Source of the DNA: Pseudomonadota bacterium
Lineage (GTDB): Bacteria > Desulfobacterota > Syntrophobacteria > Syntrophobacterales > Syntrophobacteraceae
Assembly (NCBI GenBank): GCA_023416335.1
Contig: JAEZHY010000221.1
Span: forward strand, 1-39,612
Length of the DNA: 39,612 nt
Direction: 5' to 3'
The notes below the pieces were generated by a model that saw only the letters and a list, made by a program, of their open reading frames with translations, did no database searches and was not told where the DNA came from. Made by a program: the position numbers and the translations under genes. Below, piece by piece: positions 8,747-16,982 of the stretch. Each line of letters opens with the position of its first letter. Position 1 is the stretch's first letter.

Positions 8747-8764
8747 TGGAACAAAGCAAATAAA

Positions 8765-10285
8765 TCATCCTACCGCACACACCAGGGTGATCAAATGATC
8801 TTCCACGGTCTGATGGATCACGGTTACCGCAGGGCCGTCTTCGATCCGGGCAGAACTCTGATCAGCCTCGATGGTGAGTAGATGGGTCCGAGCCCAGGCA
8901 TCCGCAAGGTGTATGTTCAGCATCTTCGCTACGGCCTCTTTGACGGTCCATACCCGCAAAGCCGCATGAACCGGCCCCAGCGCCGATCGGCTGACGGTTT
9001 CCTGTTCGCCCTCGTCCATGAAGAGGTGCCGGCTTTTCAGAACTCTCTCATCGAGCATCTCCACGTCGATGCCAATGGGTTTTTCCCCGGCCACCGCAAC
9101 GGTAAAGCGGCGGTCGTGGGAGACGGAGCAGTAATACTTGTGGCCGTTTGTAACGGGGCAACACGGGCGGATACCATCTTCAGAGACGGTCACTATTTCC
9201 TGGGCCGGAGTGCTGCAATCGTTTCCCGAGAGCTGCCGCGAGAGCCTTTTGCAGGCCAGGCGCGCCGATATAAAATCAACGAGGCGCTTCTTTCCCATTT
9301 TTGCAGTCCGCCGGCATTCGTGTTCGGACAGGCAGCGGTCTGAAAAAGGCATCACAGTGGAGCGATCGATCATGGCTAAAGCCGCGCTGTGGCCGGCGAT
9401 GCGCATTAAAAGCCCAGGGTCCCGAGCGCGGACCCATTCGGGTGGAAGGACCTTCCCGCCGCTCACGTCGCGCATGCGCACCCCTTCGAGCTTTTCGAAA
9501 AGTCGGCCCTGGCCGTCCAAAATCCAGATATCGAAGAACAGCAACCCGGACTCGTTCCGTACTGGAAAGATACGGCTCACATAGGTTTCGCCGGGCTTGG
9601 TCGGGGCGGCTATCAGTCGCTGCCCGATACCCACCGGAAAGGCCACTATCCCGGCAAAACGCTGAGACCACACGCAGGCAGCGTGAAAGGAGCCGTCCAG
9701 GACAAAGGGGGAGCCCAAAAGGAGGTCTGTCCGACCGTCGGTCGGTTCGGGCGCTCGAATTACGGCCAGCGCTCCTTCATGAGTAAGCCGCAAAGGTTCG
9801 CGGATGGTTTGAAAAGCGGGCCCGAAGGGCACCAATTCCTTATAGATAAGCTCGGGATCGACACTGAAACATACTCCGTCCAGGGCCGAGGCTAGATCCA
9901 GGTCTGCCGGGGCAGGCAGTTCGGCGGCCGGATAAAAACTGAGTTCGGCGTGGACTTTAGTGCGGGTCATAAGGGCGGATTTCGAGGGAGCTTTGGTCAG
10001 CAACGAGGCCCGCAGGCCGCCGTCGGCCAATTCCTCCATTTCGCACCAGGCTTCAATGTGACCGCCAACCGACGGCAGTCCAAGAAATCTAACGAATTCC
10101 GCCTTTTTTATGCAGCGCACATCCAGGTCTGTCCGGATACAACGCACTCGGTGAGCCAATAGCTCCATGGCTTCGACGGCAGGCAGGACGGCGCGGCCCT
10201 GGAAATGGTGATCGGCCCAGTGAAAGGGCACGTCTATCGTCACCGCCACGCGCTGAACCGGCGCTATTGGGGAAAGTTTTTCCAT
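8765..10285 (-). CDS. Polyketide-type dehydratase fused to 4'-phosphopantetheinyl transferase
   Basis: 506 residues in two parts. Residues 1 to about 290 form a double-hotdog PS-DH dehydratase: His26 in the H-x3-G-x4-P motif (HHFQGRAVLP), then FGPAFQTI near 154, and Asp197 in DGSFH, the D-x3-H/Q partner motif. This domain would dehydrate 3-hydroxyacyl-ACP. The C-terminal part (about 310-506) is an Sfp-type phosphopantetheinyl transferase, with SVSHD near residue 388, GIDVE at 405-409 and WTVKEA at 446-451, the acidic residues that bind magnesium. It would load the phosphopantetheine arm on the ACPs of this locus. The fusion puts carrier activation and chain dehydration in one protein. The start overlaps the end of the thioesterase gene by 22 bases. 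Confidence 0.85.
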   Translation of the reverse strand: MEKLSPIAPVQRVAVTIDVPFHWADHHFQGRAVLPAVEAMELLAHRVRCIRTDLDVRCIKKAEFVRFLGLPSVGGHIEAWCEMEELADGGLRASLLTKAPSKSALMTRTKVHAELSFYPAAELPAPADLDLASALDGVCFSVDPELIYKELVPFGPAFQTIREPLRLTHEGALAVIRAPEPTDGRTDLLLGSPFVLDGSFHAACVWSQRFAGIVAFPVGIGQRLIAAPTKPGETYVSRIFPVRNESGLLFFDIWILDGQGRLFEKLEGVRMRDVSGGKVLPPEWVRARDPGLLMRIAGHSAALAMIDRSTVMPFSDRCLSEHECRRTAKMGKKRLVDFISARLACKRLSRQLSGNDCSTPAQEIVTVSEDGIRPCCPVTNGHKYYCSVSHDRRFTVAVAGEKPIGIDVEMLDERVLKSRHLFMDEGEQETVSRSALGPVHAALRVWTVKEAVAKMLNIHLADAWARTHLLTIEADQSSARIEDGPAVTVIHQTVEDHLITLVCAVG

Positions 10286-10743
10286 AAATGCAAAGTCTTT
10301 TCGTCAATGCCAACCGGTATGCCCTTGGAATTGACCGCGCAGTGTTGGGTAAATCCCGTGCACACGACATCTCCGCTGATCGCATGAGTAATTACATAAT
10401 CGAACCGCAACTTGACGCGCTCCAGTTTTCCGGGCCGTGTGTGAATGTACATTTCATCGTCATAACGCAGCGGCCGATAGTAATCGAGGGCAGTTGAAAT
10501 GATCGGGTAGATGTAGCCGCTCTCTTCGATCTCACGGTAGGCATAGGCGGCATCGCGCATCAGCGAGGCCCGGCCGAATTCAAAATATCGCAAATAGTTT
10601 GCGTGATAGACCGCATCGGAGCGATCCGTATCGGCGTACAAGGTCCTGAGGCTGCAGCGGTGCCAGACAAGTCCGCTGTTACGGTCCCGCACATAGGAGA
10701 CATTGTCCTCTAAAGCTTCGGGGATGAAACGCCTGGGCCGCAT
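10264..10743 (-). CDS. Acyl-CoA/ACP thioesterase, 4HBT (YbgC-like) hotdog
   Basis: 159 residues from the ATG at 10741-10743, one base after the stop of the preceding ketosynthase. GAGGAG lies seven bases before this ATG. A longer reading into the ketosynthase gene is open but has no support. The 4HBT signature YADTDRSDAVYHANYLRYFE is seen at about residues 35-55, with the catalytic Asp in DTDRSD. A later part (YRPLRYDDEMYIHT, RFDYVITH) matches the hotdog strands. Such enzymes hydrolyse acyl thioesters. In this operon it may release the finished chain or remove stalled intermediates. A second thioesterase lies at 16572 in the divergent operon. Confidence 0.85.
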   Translation of the reverse strand: MRPRRFIPEALEDNVSYVRDRNSGLVWHRCSLRTLYADTDRSDAVYHANYLRYFEFGRASLMRDAAYAYREIEESGYIYPIISTALDYYRPLRYDDEMYIHTRPGKLERVKLRFDYVITHAISGDVVCTGFTQHCAVNSKGIPVGIDEKTLHLWKNFPQ

Positions 10744-10744
10744 T

Positions 10745-12004
10745 TTATACTCCTCTGAAGACAATGCAGCAATTGGTGCCGCCGAAGCCAAAGGCAGTGG
10801 AAAGGAAGAATTCGTAAGAGTGCCGACGGGTTTGGTGGGGCACCACATCGATATCCGCCAGTTCGGGATCGGGCCGGTGATTGACCGTAGGCAGTACAAG
10901 GCCCCGACTCATGGCCTCGATGCCCAGTACCGCTTCTATGGCCGCGGCCGCACCCAAAGTGTGGCCGACTTGGGACTTGTTGGCGGAAATCGGAATTCGT
11001 TCGATAACCTGGCCGAAGACTTCCCGCAGACATTCAATTTCAACCTTATCGCCCTTGGGCGTGGAAGTCCCGTGGGCATTGATGGCCCCGATATCCCGGG
11101 GTGCCAGCCCGGCGTCGGCGATTGAGTCTGCGATCGCCCGGATGATGGTCGGTTCATAAGGCATGGTAAAGTGATGGGCATCCGAGGACCAGCCCACCCC
11201 CAGCACCTCTGCCCTGGGCGACAAACCCAGAGAATTCACCATCTCTTCGGCTGCCAGCACCAACACCGCACCGCCTTCGGCGAGTACAAAGCCCTTACGG
11301 TCGATGCTGAAGGGACGCGAAGCCTGGGTGGGATCATCGTAGGCCCGGTCTCCGGGTTCGACCTTGATGGTGGCCCACATGTTGGAGAACCCCTGAATGA
11401 TTTCCGGAATGATGCAGGTTTCCACACCGCCGGCGATGACGAAATCGCAATCGCCGTCGCGGATCATGCGTGCCCCGATACCAATGGCGTGGTTTCCCGA
11501 TGCACAAGCGCCCTGGGGCGAAAAAACCGGGCCGGTAAAGCCCATCTCCATACCGGCCTTGCCTGAGGGCACGTTGGCGCACAGGTTGGGCAGCAGATAG
11601 GGACTCACCTTGGTCGGCCCCTTCTGACTCAAGTTCTCGACGGCTACCCGCAGTGCATCGCTGCCGTTGAGGGCAGAACCAACGAGGCAAGCCGTACGTG
11701 GCGCAGTCCGGGCATCCATGGTCAATCCGGCATGGGCCAGGGCGCGCTTGCAGAGGACCATGGTCAGAACGACGAAATCGGCATTCCAGTTGGAAGCACC
11801 CTTGCGATCTATATGGTTGGAGCGATTCCAGTCGGGAATCTCGCCGACGATGTTGCTGCGCGAGTCGGTTTGGCAGCGTGTAACGCGGCGAAAACCCGCC
11901 TCGCCGTTCACGGCCCGACGCCAGGTGGTTTCAAAGTCATTACCTAAGGCCGTAACGGCGTCGTAGCCGACGACAAAAACTTTGCGGTTTAATGGAGCCC
12001 TCAT
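10745..12004 (-). CDS. Beta-ketoacyl-ACP synthase (FabF/KAS II type)
   Basis: 419 residues, full length for the family. It condenses an acyl chain with malonyl-ACP. The active-site set is complete: nucleophile Cys167 in PQGACASG, His311 in NAHGTSTPKGD, Lys343 and His348 in NKSQVGHTLGAAAA. The C-terminal STAFGFGGTN glycine loop is also present. The start ATG has AGAGG at a fitting distance. It follows another ketosynthase by 48 bases in the same direction; the two share the fold but differ widely in sequence, so they are not a recent duplication and probably act on different chain lengths or stages. It corresponds to ApeO/ApeR-type ketosynthases of aryl polyene loci and to FabF-like genes of proposed ladderane loci. 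Confidence 0.93.
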   Translation of the reverse strand: MRAPLNRKVFVVGYDAVTALGNDFETTWRRAVNGEAGFRRVTRCQTDSRSNIVGEIPDWNRSNHIDRKGASNWNADFVVLTMVLCKRALAHAGLTMDARTAPRTACLVGSALNGSDALRVAVENLSQKGPTKVSPYLLPNLCANVPSGKAGMEMGFTGPVFSPQGACASGNHAIGIGARMIRDGDCDFVIAGGVETCIIPEIIQGFSNMWATIKVEPGDRAYDDPTQASRPFSIDRKGFVLAEGGAVLVLAAEEMVNSLGLSPRAEVLGVGWSSDAHHFTMPYEPTIIRAIADSIADAGLAPRDIGAINAHGTSTPKGDKVEIECLREVFGQVIERIPISANKSQVGHTLGAAAAIEAVLGIEAMSRGLVLPTVNHRPDPELADIDVVPHQTRRHSYEFFLSTAFGFGGTNCCIVFRGV

Positions 12005-12052
12005 TCAAAAGCCTCTGATCAGCATGCGCAACACGAATAGGAAGCGGCTTTT

Positions 12053-13303
12053 CTACAGTAATCTTTCGAATACGACACAAGCATTACACCCGCCGAAACC
12101 GAAAGCGTTTTTGAGCACGTAAGTCTGATCGACAGAGCGACGCCCCTCGGCCACGCAGTCGACTGAAATTTCCGGATCGGGCAGGTAGTTTATGGTGGGC
12201 GGCAGCACACCATCCAGCATTCCCTTAAAGGTGAAAATGGACTCGATTGCACTGGAAGCGCCCATGGCGTGACCGAATAGCGATTTATTGGCCGTCACCG
12301 GCGGCAATTTTGGGCCAAAAACAGCTTTCAGGGCATCGTACTCCACCTTATCGCCTACCCGCGTGGCGGCAGCATGCGCATTTACCGCATCCACAGCCTG
12401 AGGCGGGATCCCCGCATTTTCGATGCTCTCGGCAATGCAGCGGCGGACCGTTTCAAAATTGGGAGCCACCACATGGTATGCATCCGAAGTCATACTCCAG
12501 CCTGCAATCGCGATCCGGGGAGCCAGTCCGTGGGCTCGGGCAAAGCCTTCGGACGCCAGGATGACGCATCCTGCGCCCTCGGCTACAACAAATCCGCGCC
12601 TGTTAATTGAAAAAGGCCGACTGGCCAGGCCGGGGGTTTCTTCGGGCTGCCCCTCTTTAGGCACATAGGCACCGTTCATTGTGGCAAAGCCGGCCACAAT
12701 AGGTGCAACCAACGGGAAATCCACTGCGCCGCACAAAACCACGTCGGCCCGATTCTGCTCCAGCAGCATTGCGCCTATAGTGATGGAAGTGATGCCGGTG
12801 GCGCACGCCGTTATGGTGCTGACAATGGGTCCCGTGGCGCCGGTAAGCATCGATACCTTTCCCGATACCATGTTGATGCAGGAATTAGGATTGGTGTACG
12901 GCACGGGAAGGGCGTCACGGGCGACCATATTGCGGTCCGCTTCGATCACCGCATCCAGCCCGCCGATAGCCGAGCTGTAGGTAACGGCTACTCGAGGAGC
13001 CAGGGCAGCGGTGATTTGCAATCCGCTGAGCTCCAGCGCCCGCTGAACTGTAAGCATGGCATATTTGAAAATTGGTGAGATCCAGCGGGCCTGCTCGCGG
13101 GGTTTGAGAAAAGAGTAGGGGAGATGATCGATAGCTGGTGCCTGGCCGGCGATTTTCACGGGAAAGCTATCGCTGACCGGAAAACGGGTCAGGCGATCGA
13201 CCCCGCTGTGCCCCTGCAGAGCCCGTTCCCACTGCTCCTCCAGGTCTATCCCAAGGGGCGAAACAGCGTCATAGCCGATAATCACTGCGCGTCTTGCATT
13301 CAT
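12053..13303 (-). CDS. Beta-ketoacyl-ACP synthase with variant HAAAT motif
   Basis: 416 residues. Active-site residues are Cys167 in ITACATG, His310, Lys340 and His345 (NKSLFGHAMGAS), so it should be catalytically active. The usual HGTST motif reads HAAATRVGD here, replacing the glycine and serines by alanines, which may alter the malonyl-binding pocket. The C-terminal NAFGFGGCNAC loop is intact. The gene starts 17 bases after the radical SAM gene and ends 48 bases before the second ketosynthase, deep in the operon. Similar HAxAT variants occur in ketosynthases of non-primary pathways, and the third ketosynthase here also has HATAT. Confidence 0.93.
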   Translation of the reverse strand: MNARRAVIIGYDAVSPLGIDLEEQWERALQGHSGVDRLTRFPVSDSFPVKIAGQAPAIDHLPYSFLKPREQARWISPIFKYAMLTVQRALELSGLQITAALAPRVAVTYSSAIGGLDAVIEADRNMVARDALPVPYTNPNSCINMVSGKVSMLTGATGPIVSTITACATGITSITIGAMLLEQNRADVVLCGAVDFPLVAPIVAGFATMNGAYVPKEGQPEETPGLASRPFSINRRGFVVAEGAGCVILASEGFARAHGLAPRIAIAGWSMTSDAYHVVAPNFETVRRCIAESIENAGIPPQAVDAVNAHAAATRVGDKVEYDALKAVFGPKLPPVTANKSLFGHAMGASSAIESIFTFKGMLDGVLPPTINYLPDPEISVDCVAEGRRSVDQTYVLKNAFGFGGCNACVVFERLL

Positions 13304-13320
13304 CTGATGCTATCATGCCC

Positions 13321-14319
13321 CTACCAGGGCAGAAACTGGTAGAGTTTGGCGAACATTTCGTAAATCTCGATCCAGTTTTGCAAATCCCTGGCCGATCCCA
13401 TGTGGGCCCGCTTGTTGACCATTACCCAACTCATGTGGGCCGCACCGTCCTTGCAGGTGGAGCAATCGCGGGTTTCGGAAGTGCAGCAGCGGTGCATGGT
13501 CTTTAGATCCGATGCCCAGCGGATGAAATTGGTGAGGTGTTTGGGGCCTGGATCGCGGCGGTCGAGCGGTTGGGTAACCGACGGACACTCCATCCAGCCG
13601 AAACGACGTCCCAGCATTTTACCGGTAGTAATGATTTCATGGTAGTATTTGGAGCTGATCATTGTCTTGGGATAGGCGTTCAGCATTGCGTCCATCTCGG
13701 CCCGGATATCGACCAGCTCTTCTTCTTTCCAGCTGAATCCCGAGACTCCCTCATCATTGGAGAGCAATTGCACATGAACTTTCAGACCGGCATCCTCGAT
13801 CTTGCGAATAATGCGTTCCGTCTTGCCGATCTGCTTGGGAGTGATGGTGTAGAGGTAATACGCATAAGGATCGCCCGCATAGTTCCTGCTCGAAATGGAA
13901 AATGTATCTTTGCCTCGCAGGACGCGCTCGTCCTCTTCGTCTCCCCAAAGCGAGATACCGACCATCATGTCCGGGAAACGGTCGCGCGGTACCCTGATCA
14001 ACCCATTCGTGGCGCAGAAGGTGGGCAGGCGCTTATAGAAAGCCTCCACGCGGTCAAGGCACAGCGTGGGCTCACCCCCGATGAGGATAGCCAGGTTGGT
14101 GCCGCGGGACTTTTCCCGATCGATAAAACCTTCCCATTTTTCTATATCCATCTCCTCGGGCGCGGCCTTGTGCTCGTCCGAAGAAAAGAAAAAACATCCC
14201 TTGCACCGCAGATTGCAGCGGTTTGTCACATCATAAATGGAACTGCGTATATTCAGCTTGGATATTTTCCTGTAGCGTTCATACCAATGGTCATCCAGGA
14301 GAGAACTGACGGTCTTCAC
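13321..14319 (-). CDS. Radical SAM protein with C-terminal cysteine cluster (1)
   Basis: 332 residues starting at a GTG with AAGGAG five bases upstream. The canonical radical SAM iron-sulfur motif is Cys35-x3-Cys39-x2-Cys42 (CNLRCKGC). ILIGGEPTL at about 78-86 is the GGE SAM-binding segment. Five further cysteines (245, 278, 279, 286, 289; in HRCCTSETRDCSTC) probably bind an auxiliary cluster, as in SPASM-like enzymes. It is a paralogue of the next gene upstream, with the same order of motifs. Radical SAM enzymes abstract a hydrogen to start a difficult C-C, methyl or rearrangement reaction; the substrate here is presumably the ACP-bound or free acyl chain. No peptide precursor gene is visible, which argues against a peptide-modifying role. 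Confidence 0.9.
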   Translation of the reverse strand: MKTVSSLLDDHWYERYRKISKLNIRSSIYDVTNRCNLRCKGCFFFSSDEHKAAPEEMDIEKWEGFIDREKSRGTNLAILIGGEPTLCLDRVEAFYKRLPTFCATNGLIRVPRDRFPDMMVGISLWGDEEDERVLRGKDTFSISSRNYAGDPYAYYLYTITPKQIGKTERIIRKIEDAGLKVHVQLLSNDEGVSGFSWKEEELVDIRAEMDAMLNAYPKTMISSKYYHEIITTGKMLGRRFGWMECPSVTQPLDRRDPGPKHLTNFIRWASDLKTMHRCCTSETRDCSTCKDGAAHMSWVMVNKRAHMGSARDLQNWIEIYEMFAKLYQFLPW

Positions 14320-14376
14320 TGAAACTCCTTGCTTTTCGGCTTACTCCGATACCGAATGGAATCCTTGATTCCTTCT

Positions 14377-15471
14377 TTAAAGATCAAAGCCCGGAGGCGG
14401 CACAGGCCTTCGGCAAAGATTGGTCCCCTTTGAGTAATCCATAACCCACACGGCCAGATAGGTGTCCACATAATCCAACCAGGAGTTGAAACGATCCGGG
14501 TCGCAGGCGTGGCGGAACATGCGGGCTGTGACAACTGCGCTGCCGGCCGCGTAATGGCGGCAGTCGGAGCAATCGGTATCGGGCACGCAGCAGGATGCCT
14601 CCCGATTCCAGTTCAGATCGGTTCGGTACTGGCGGAACGAGCGTCCCAGACCGATATCGGTCGAATGATTGCAGCGGGGGTAAGAACATCCGAATAATTG
14701 GTGCAGCCCCAGTAGATGGGTATGGGCGACGGCATTATAAGGGGAGTAAAGAATGTTTTCCGGGTAGCGTGCCAGCAGATCGAGCATGGCTCTACGGGTC
14801 CGGCCCAGCGACTGAGGCGTGTGGCGTAAAACGCCGGAGTAACCCACCGGCGCGGAAAACATGTTGAAGGTGAGCCTGCATCCCTTGCGGGCCAGTGTTT
14901 CTGCCACTTCTCCGGCCTCGGCAATGTTGTGCGGCGTGAAAGTATAAACAAAAACGGCCCGCGGATCGCCCTGGTAGTTTTCGATTTGACTGGCGAGCAT
15001 ATGCTTCGCTCTGCGAACTCGCAGGCTGGTTTCATCGTTTCCCCACACGGAGATGTGGATTCTATATCCGATATTATCGGGGATGCGTTTGATTCCGTTA
15101 GTGGCAATGGCACCCAGCGGCATTTCATCAAAGCACACCGCCAGCAGCTCGGGTACCAAGGACGGCTCGGCGCCGGCCAGCACCACGTAAGTGATGCCCC
15201 GCTCCCGCTCGGCCTTCATCAGAACGCGCCAGACCTCCGGATCATGAATCTCCGCCGCATGCTGCTTTTCACCTTCGAAGTAGTAACAGCCCTCGCAATG
15301 GACATTGCAGTGACTGGTCATGTCGTAGGTGGACTCGCGCAGGAAAAAATAACTGCGAACACGCTCCCATCGCTCGCGCACGACCGGATCGGCGATCAGT
15401 TCGGAGAACTTCCATTCCCTGTTGTTGGCATATTCAATTGTTGCCGGCGAAGTCGAATGCTTGACGTCCAC
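14377..15471 (-). CDS. Radical SAM protein with C-terminal cysteine cluster (2)
   Basis: 364 residues from a GTG preceded by AGGGAA. The cluster motif is Cys55-x3-Cys59-x2-Cys62 (CNVHCEGC). The GGE segment is changed to LAGAEPSL near 98-105. Extra cysteines at 262, 267, 294, 295, 301 and 304 (FGCSYPRC; SCCVPDTDCSDC) form an auxiliary-cluster region matching that of its neighbour but with one more residue in the first part. The pair share the ATNGI-R-P and ISLWG/ISVWG segments and the GDP-A/Y-x-YT-TP region, so they are tandem duplicates that have diverged. It may act with its neighbour as a heteromer. It lies 59 bases after the ACP gene. Confidence 0.9.
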   Translation of the reverse strand: MDVKHSTSPATIEYANNREWKFSELIADPVVRERWERVRSYFFLRESTYDMTSHCNVHCEGCYYFEGEKQHAAEIHDPEVWRVLMKAERERGITYVVLAGAEPSLVPELLAVCFDEMPLGAIATNGIKRIPDNIGYRIHISVWGNDETSLRVRRAKHMLASQIENYQGDPRAVFVYTFTPHNIAEAGEVAETLARKGCRLTFNMFSAPVGYSGVLRHTPQSLGRTRRAMLDLLARYPENILYSPYNAVAHTHLLGLHQLFGCSYPRCNHSTDIGLGRSFRQYRTDLNWNREASCCVPDTDCSDCRHYAAGSAVVTARMFRHACDPDRFNSWLDYVDTYLAVWVMDYSKGTNLCRRPVPPPGFDL

Positions 15472-15530
15472 GAATCTGCTTCCCTGAGCCGCAAAGGATT
15501 TATTCTTCCACTTTCCTCAGTAATTCCAGG

Positions 15531-15809
15531 CTAATCGTCAGAGGTTAGTTTCTTATGAATGTACTGAGAGATAAGACGAAGAGTGACCAGTTTGGGATAA
15601 TCGTCCTCATCGATTCGAATAGAGTACCGATCCCGCAAAACCAGCGCTACGGTAGCCAGATCCATGCTGTCAATACCAACTTCGTCCACCAGGTCGAGGT
15701 CGGGGTCGAAGGTCTCCGGTGTCACATCTTCCAGCTTGAGTTCATCAATAATAATTCCAGCGATCTCGATGATGATCTGATTCAGCTCCGTCCCCAATGG
15801 CATGTACAT
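15531..15809 (-). CDS. Acyl carrier protein
   Basis: About 92 residues from the ATG at 15807-15809; AAGGAG lies just upstream and overlaps an earlier ATG at 15824, which is therefore unlikely. The phosphopantetheine attachment Ser is in DEVGIDSMDLA (DSM instead of the usual DSL). The protein is acidic and mainly helical, as expected. It carries the growing chain as a thioester to the ketosynthases, FabG and dehydratases. It sits between the ApeI-like dehydratase and the two radical SAM genes, so it could also present the substrate to them. Two further ACPs are at 20508 and 27089. Confidence 0.92.
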   Translation of the reverse strand: MYMPLGTELNQIIIEIAGIIIDELKLEDVTPETFDPDLDLVDEVGIDSMDLATVALVLRDRYSIRIDEDDYPKLVTLRLISQYIHKKLTSDD

Positions 15810-15864
15810 ATTTCTCCTTTGCATTTATCCGCATCATCCGGTCTTCGTTGGGAACACCGGATTT

Positions 15865-16263
15865 TTAGCCTACAGCTGGTACAGGGGCATCAGGAGTCCT
15901 GATTAGGGTCATAGTGCCGGTGCACACCACCTCATCGTCTCGTGTTATGCGAAAGGCATACCGACCGTTCCCCTGCCGCAATTCCGTCATCACGTTCAGA
16001 CGATCATCCGGCGCGATTCTCTGTTTGAAGCGAACCCGGCTAACCTCGACAACTCGCACCGGTCCATCCAGGGCGTGGCGGATGAGTTCGTACACCATGT
16101 CGAGCTGTGCTATCCCCGGCAGGACCGGCCAGTCGGGGAAATGGCCGTCAAACCACGAGGCATTCGCGGGCACATGGATCTCGGCCGAAAGGCTTCCATC
16201 CTCGCCATTCTCCCAGGCGCTCATGACAGCGCAATTCCAGGTTGGACTTTCTTCGCTTTTCAT
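15865..16263 (-). CDS. ApeI-like 3-hydroxyacyl-ACP dehydratase (single hotdog)
   Basis: 132 residues with the FabZ/FabA-type active site: His41 in WFDGHFPDWPVLPG and an acidic Asp55 at the place of the usual Glu in GIAQLDMV. The strand RVRFKQRIAPDDRL and the C-terminal TGTMTLIR complete the hotdog. It resembles the ApeI dehydratase of aryl polyene clusters, which dehydrates 3-hydroxyacyl-ACP to trans-2-enoyl-ACP. It is the first gene of the long minus-strand operon; a good sigma70-type promoter lies 150 bases upstream. Substituting Asp for Glu is seen in some family members and need not abolish activity. Confidence 0.87.
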   Translation of the reverse strand: MKSEESPTWNCAVMSAWENGEDGSLSAEIHVPANASWFDGHFPDWPVLPGIAQLDMVYELIRHALDGPVRVVEVSRVRFKQRIAPDDRLNVMTELRQGNGRYAFRITRDDEVVCTGTMTLIRTPDAPVPAVG

Positions 16264-16409
16264 AGAGTTATTTCATGGATGCCCAGTTGGCTTCAGGAGT
16301 ACCAATTGGCGATCGGTCGGTTTGAGCTCAACCGGCAGCTGTTCTCCTAATCCTGTATGAAATAGTAGTCTAAATAGTAGATTAGTTCCCGTTGAAAGAC
16401 GGTGACAAA

Positions 16410-16438
16410 TTAATATTTTATGCGGTATTTATTGTCAA
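16410..16438 (-). promoter_or_regulatory. Sigma70-type promoter of the long minus-strand operon
   Basis: On the minus strand a perfect -35 TTGACA (16433-16438) is followed after exactly 17 bases by TATTAA (16410-16415), a four-of-six match to the -10 consensus. The site is 147 bases upstream of the ApeI-like gene and is the only strong match in this divergent intergenic region. It probably drives the ten genes from 16263 down to 7128. Confidence 0.6.
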
Positions 16439-16480
16439 GTCAGAAAGAATTTCTAACCTGTCGCTAATCTGAATCGCCGC

Positions 16481-16508
16481 TTGCCTTGGCCGCTGCCGCT
16501 GGTATATA
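16481..16508 (+). promoter_or_regulatory. Possible promoter for the plus-strand operon
   Basis: TTGCCT at 16481-16486, spacer of 16 bases, TATATA at 16503-16508, about 63 bases before the thioesterase start. The match is moderate. The 16264-16571 region holds no gene; apart from this site and the minus-strand promoter I see nothing in it. Confidence 0.35.
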
Positions 16509-16571
16509 AAAAACTGCTTTACTCACCTTTTGGCCGGGCTCAGCAGCATCGGCATGAACGGAATAATTTGG

Positions 16572-16982
16572 ATGAGTGTGAGTTTTGAGCTTAACATGAA
16601 AGTTGCCTTCCACGACCTGGACCCCCTGCAAGTGGTGTGGCACGGCAACTACTTAAAATATTGCGATATAGTCAGATTTGGCCTATTCGCTGCCCGGGGA
16701 ATCGATCTGCATGCCTATATGATCGAGAAGCAGATCGCCTTTCCGGTCACGCGCACGTCGCTCAAATATATTTCTCCGCTCCGTGCCTTTGATGAATTCG
16801 TCTGCCGGGCCACCGTGATTGAGGCGATATATAAAATCGGGATGGCCTTTGAGATCCGCAAGACGGACGGCGACATTCTCTGCGCCCGCGGCAGCAGCGA
16901 ACAATTGGCCGTGCGCTACCCGTCGATGGAACTGGAGTTTGGCATTCCGGAGGATATCAGGCAGGCTTTGGAATGTGTCTGA
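16572..16982 (+). CDS. Thioesterase, 4HBT (YbgC-like) hotdog, second copy
   Basis: 136 residues from the ATG at 16572; upstream TTG and ATG codons at 16530 and 16554 are open but less suitable because the hotdog domain begins directly after 16572. The signature is FHDLDPLQVVWHGNYLKYCD, with catalytic Asp in LDPLQ. The RTSLKYISPLRAFDEF strand fits. The protein hydrolyses acyl thioesters. As first gene of the plus-strand operon, immediately before and overlapping the FakA-DegV fusion, it is the best candidate for releasing the free acid that the kinase then phosphorylates. Confidence 0.85.
   Translation: MSVSFELNMKVAFHDLDPLQVVWHGNYLKYCDIVRFGLFAARGIDLHAYMIEKQIAFPVTRTSLKYISPLRAFDEFVCRATVIEAIYKIGMAFEIRKTDGDILCARGSSEQLAVRYPSMELEFGIPEDIRQALECV

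Noticed and set aside
10744..10899. N-terminal extension of the thioesterase into the ketosynthase gene
   Set aside because: The extension lies in another frame of a conserved ketosynthase C-terminus, and a proper ribosome site precedes the ATG at 10743.
13321..15471. Radical SAM pair as peptide-modifying (RiPP) enzymes
   Set aside because: No small precursor peptide gene or peptidase is visible nearby, and all neighbours belong to acyl-chain synthesis.
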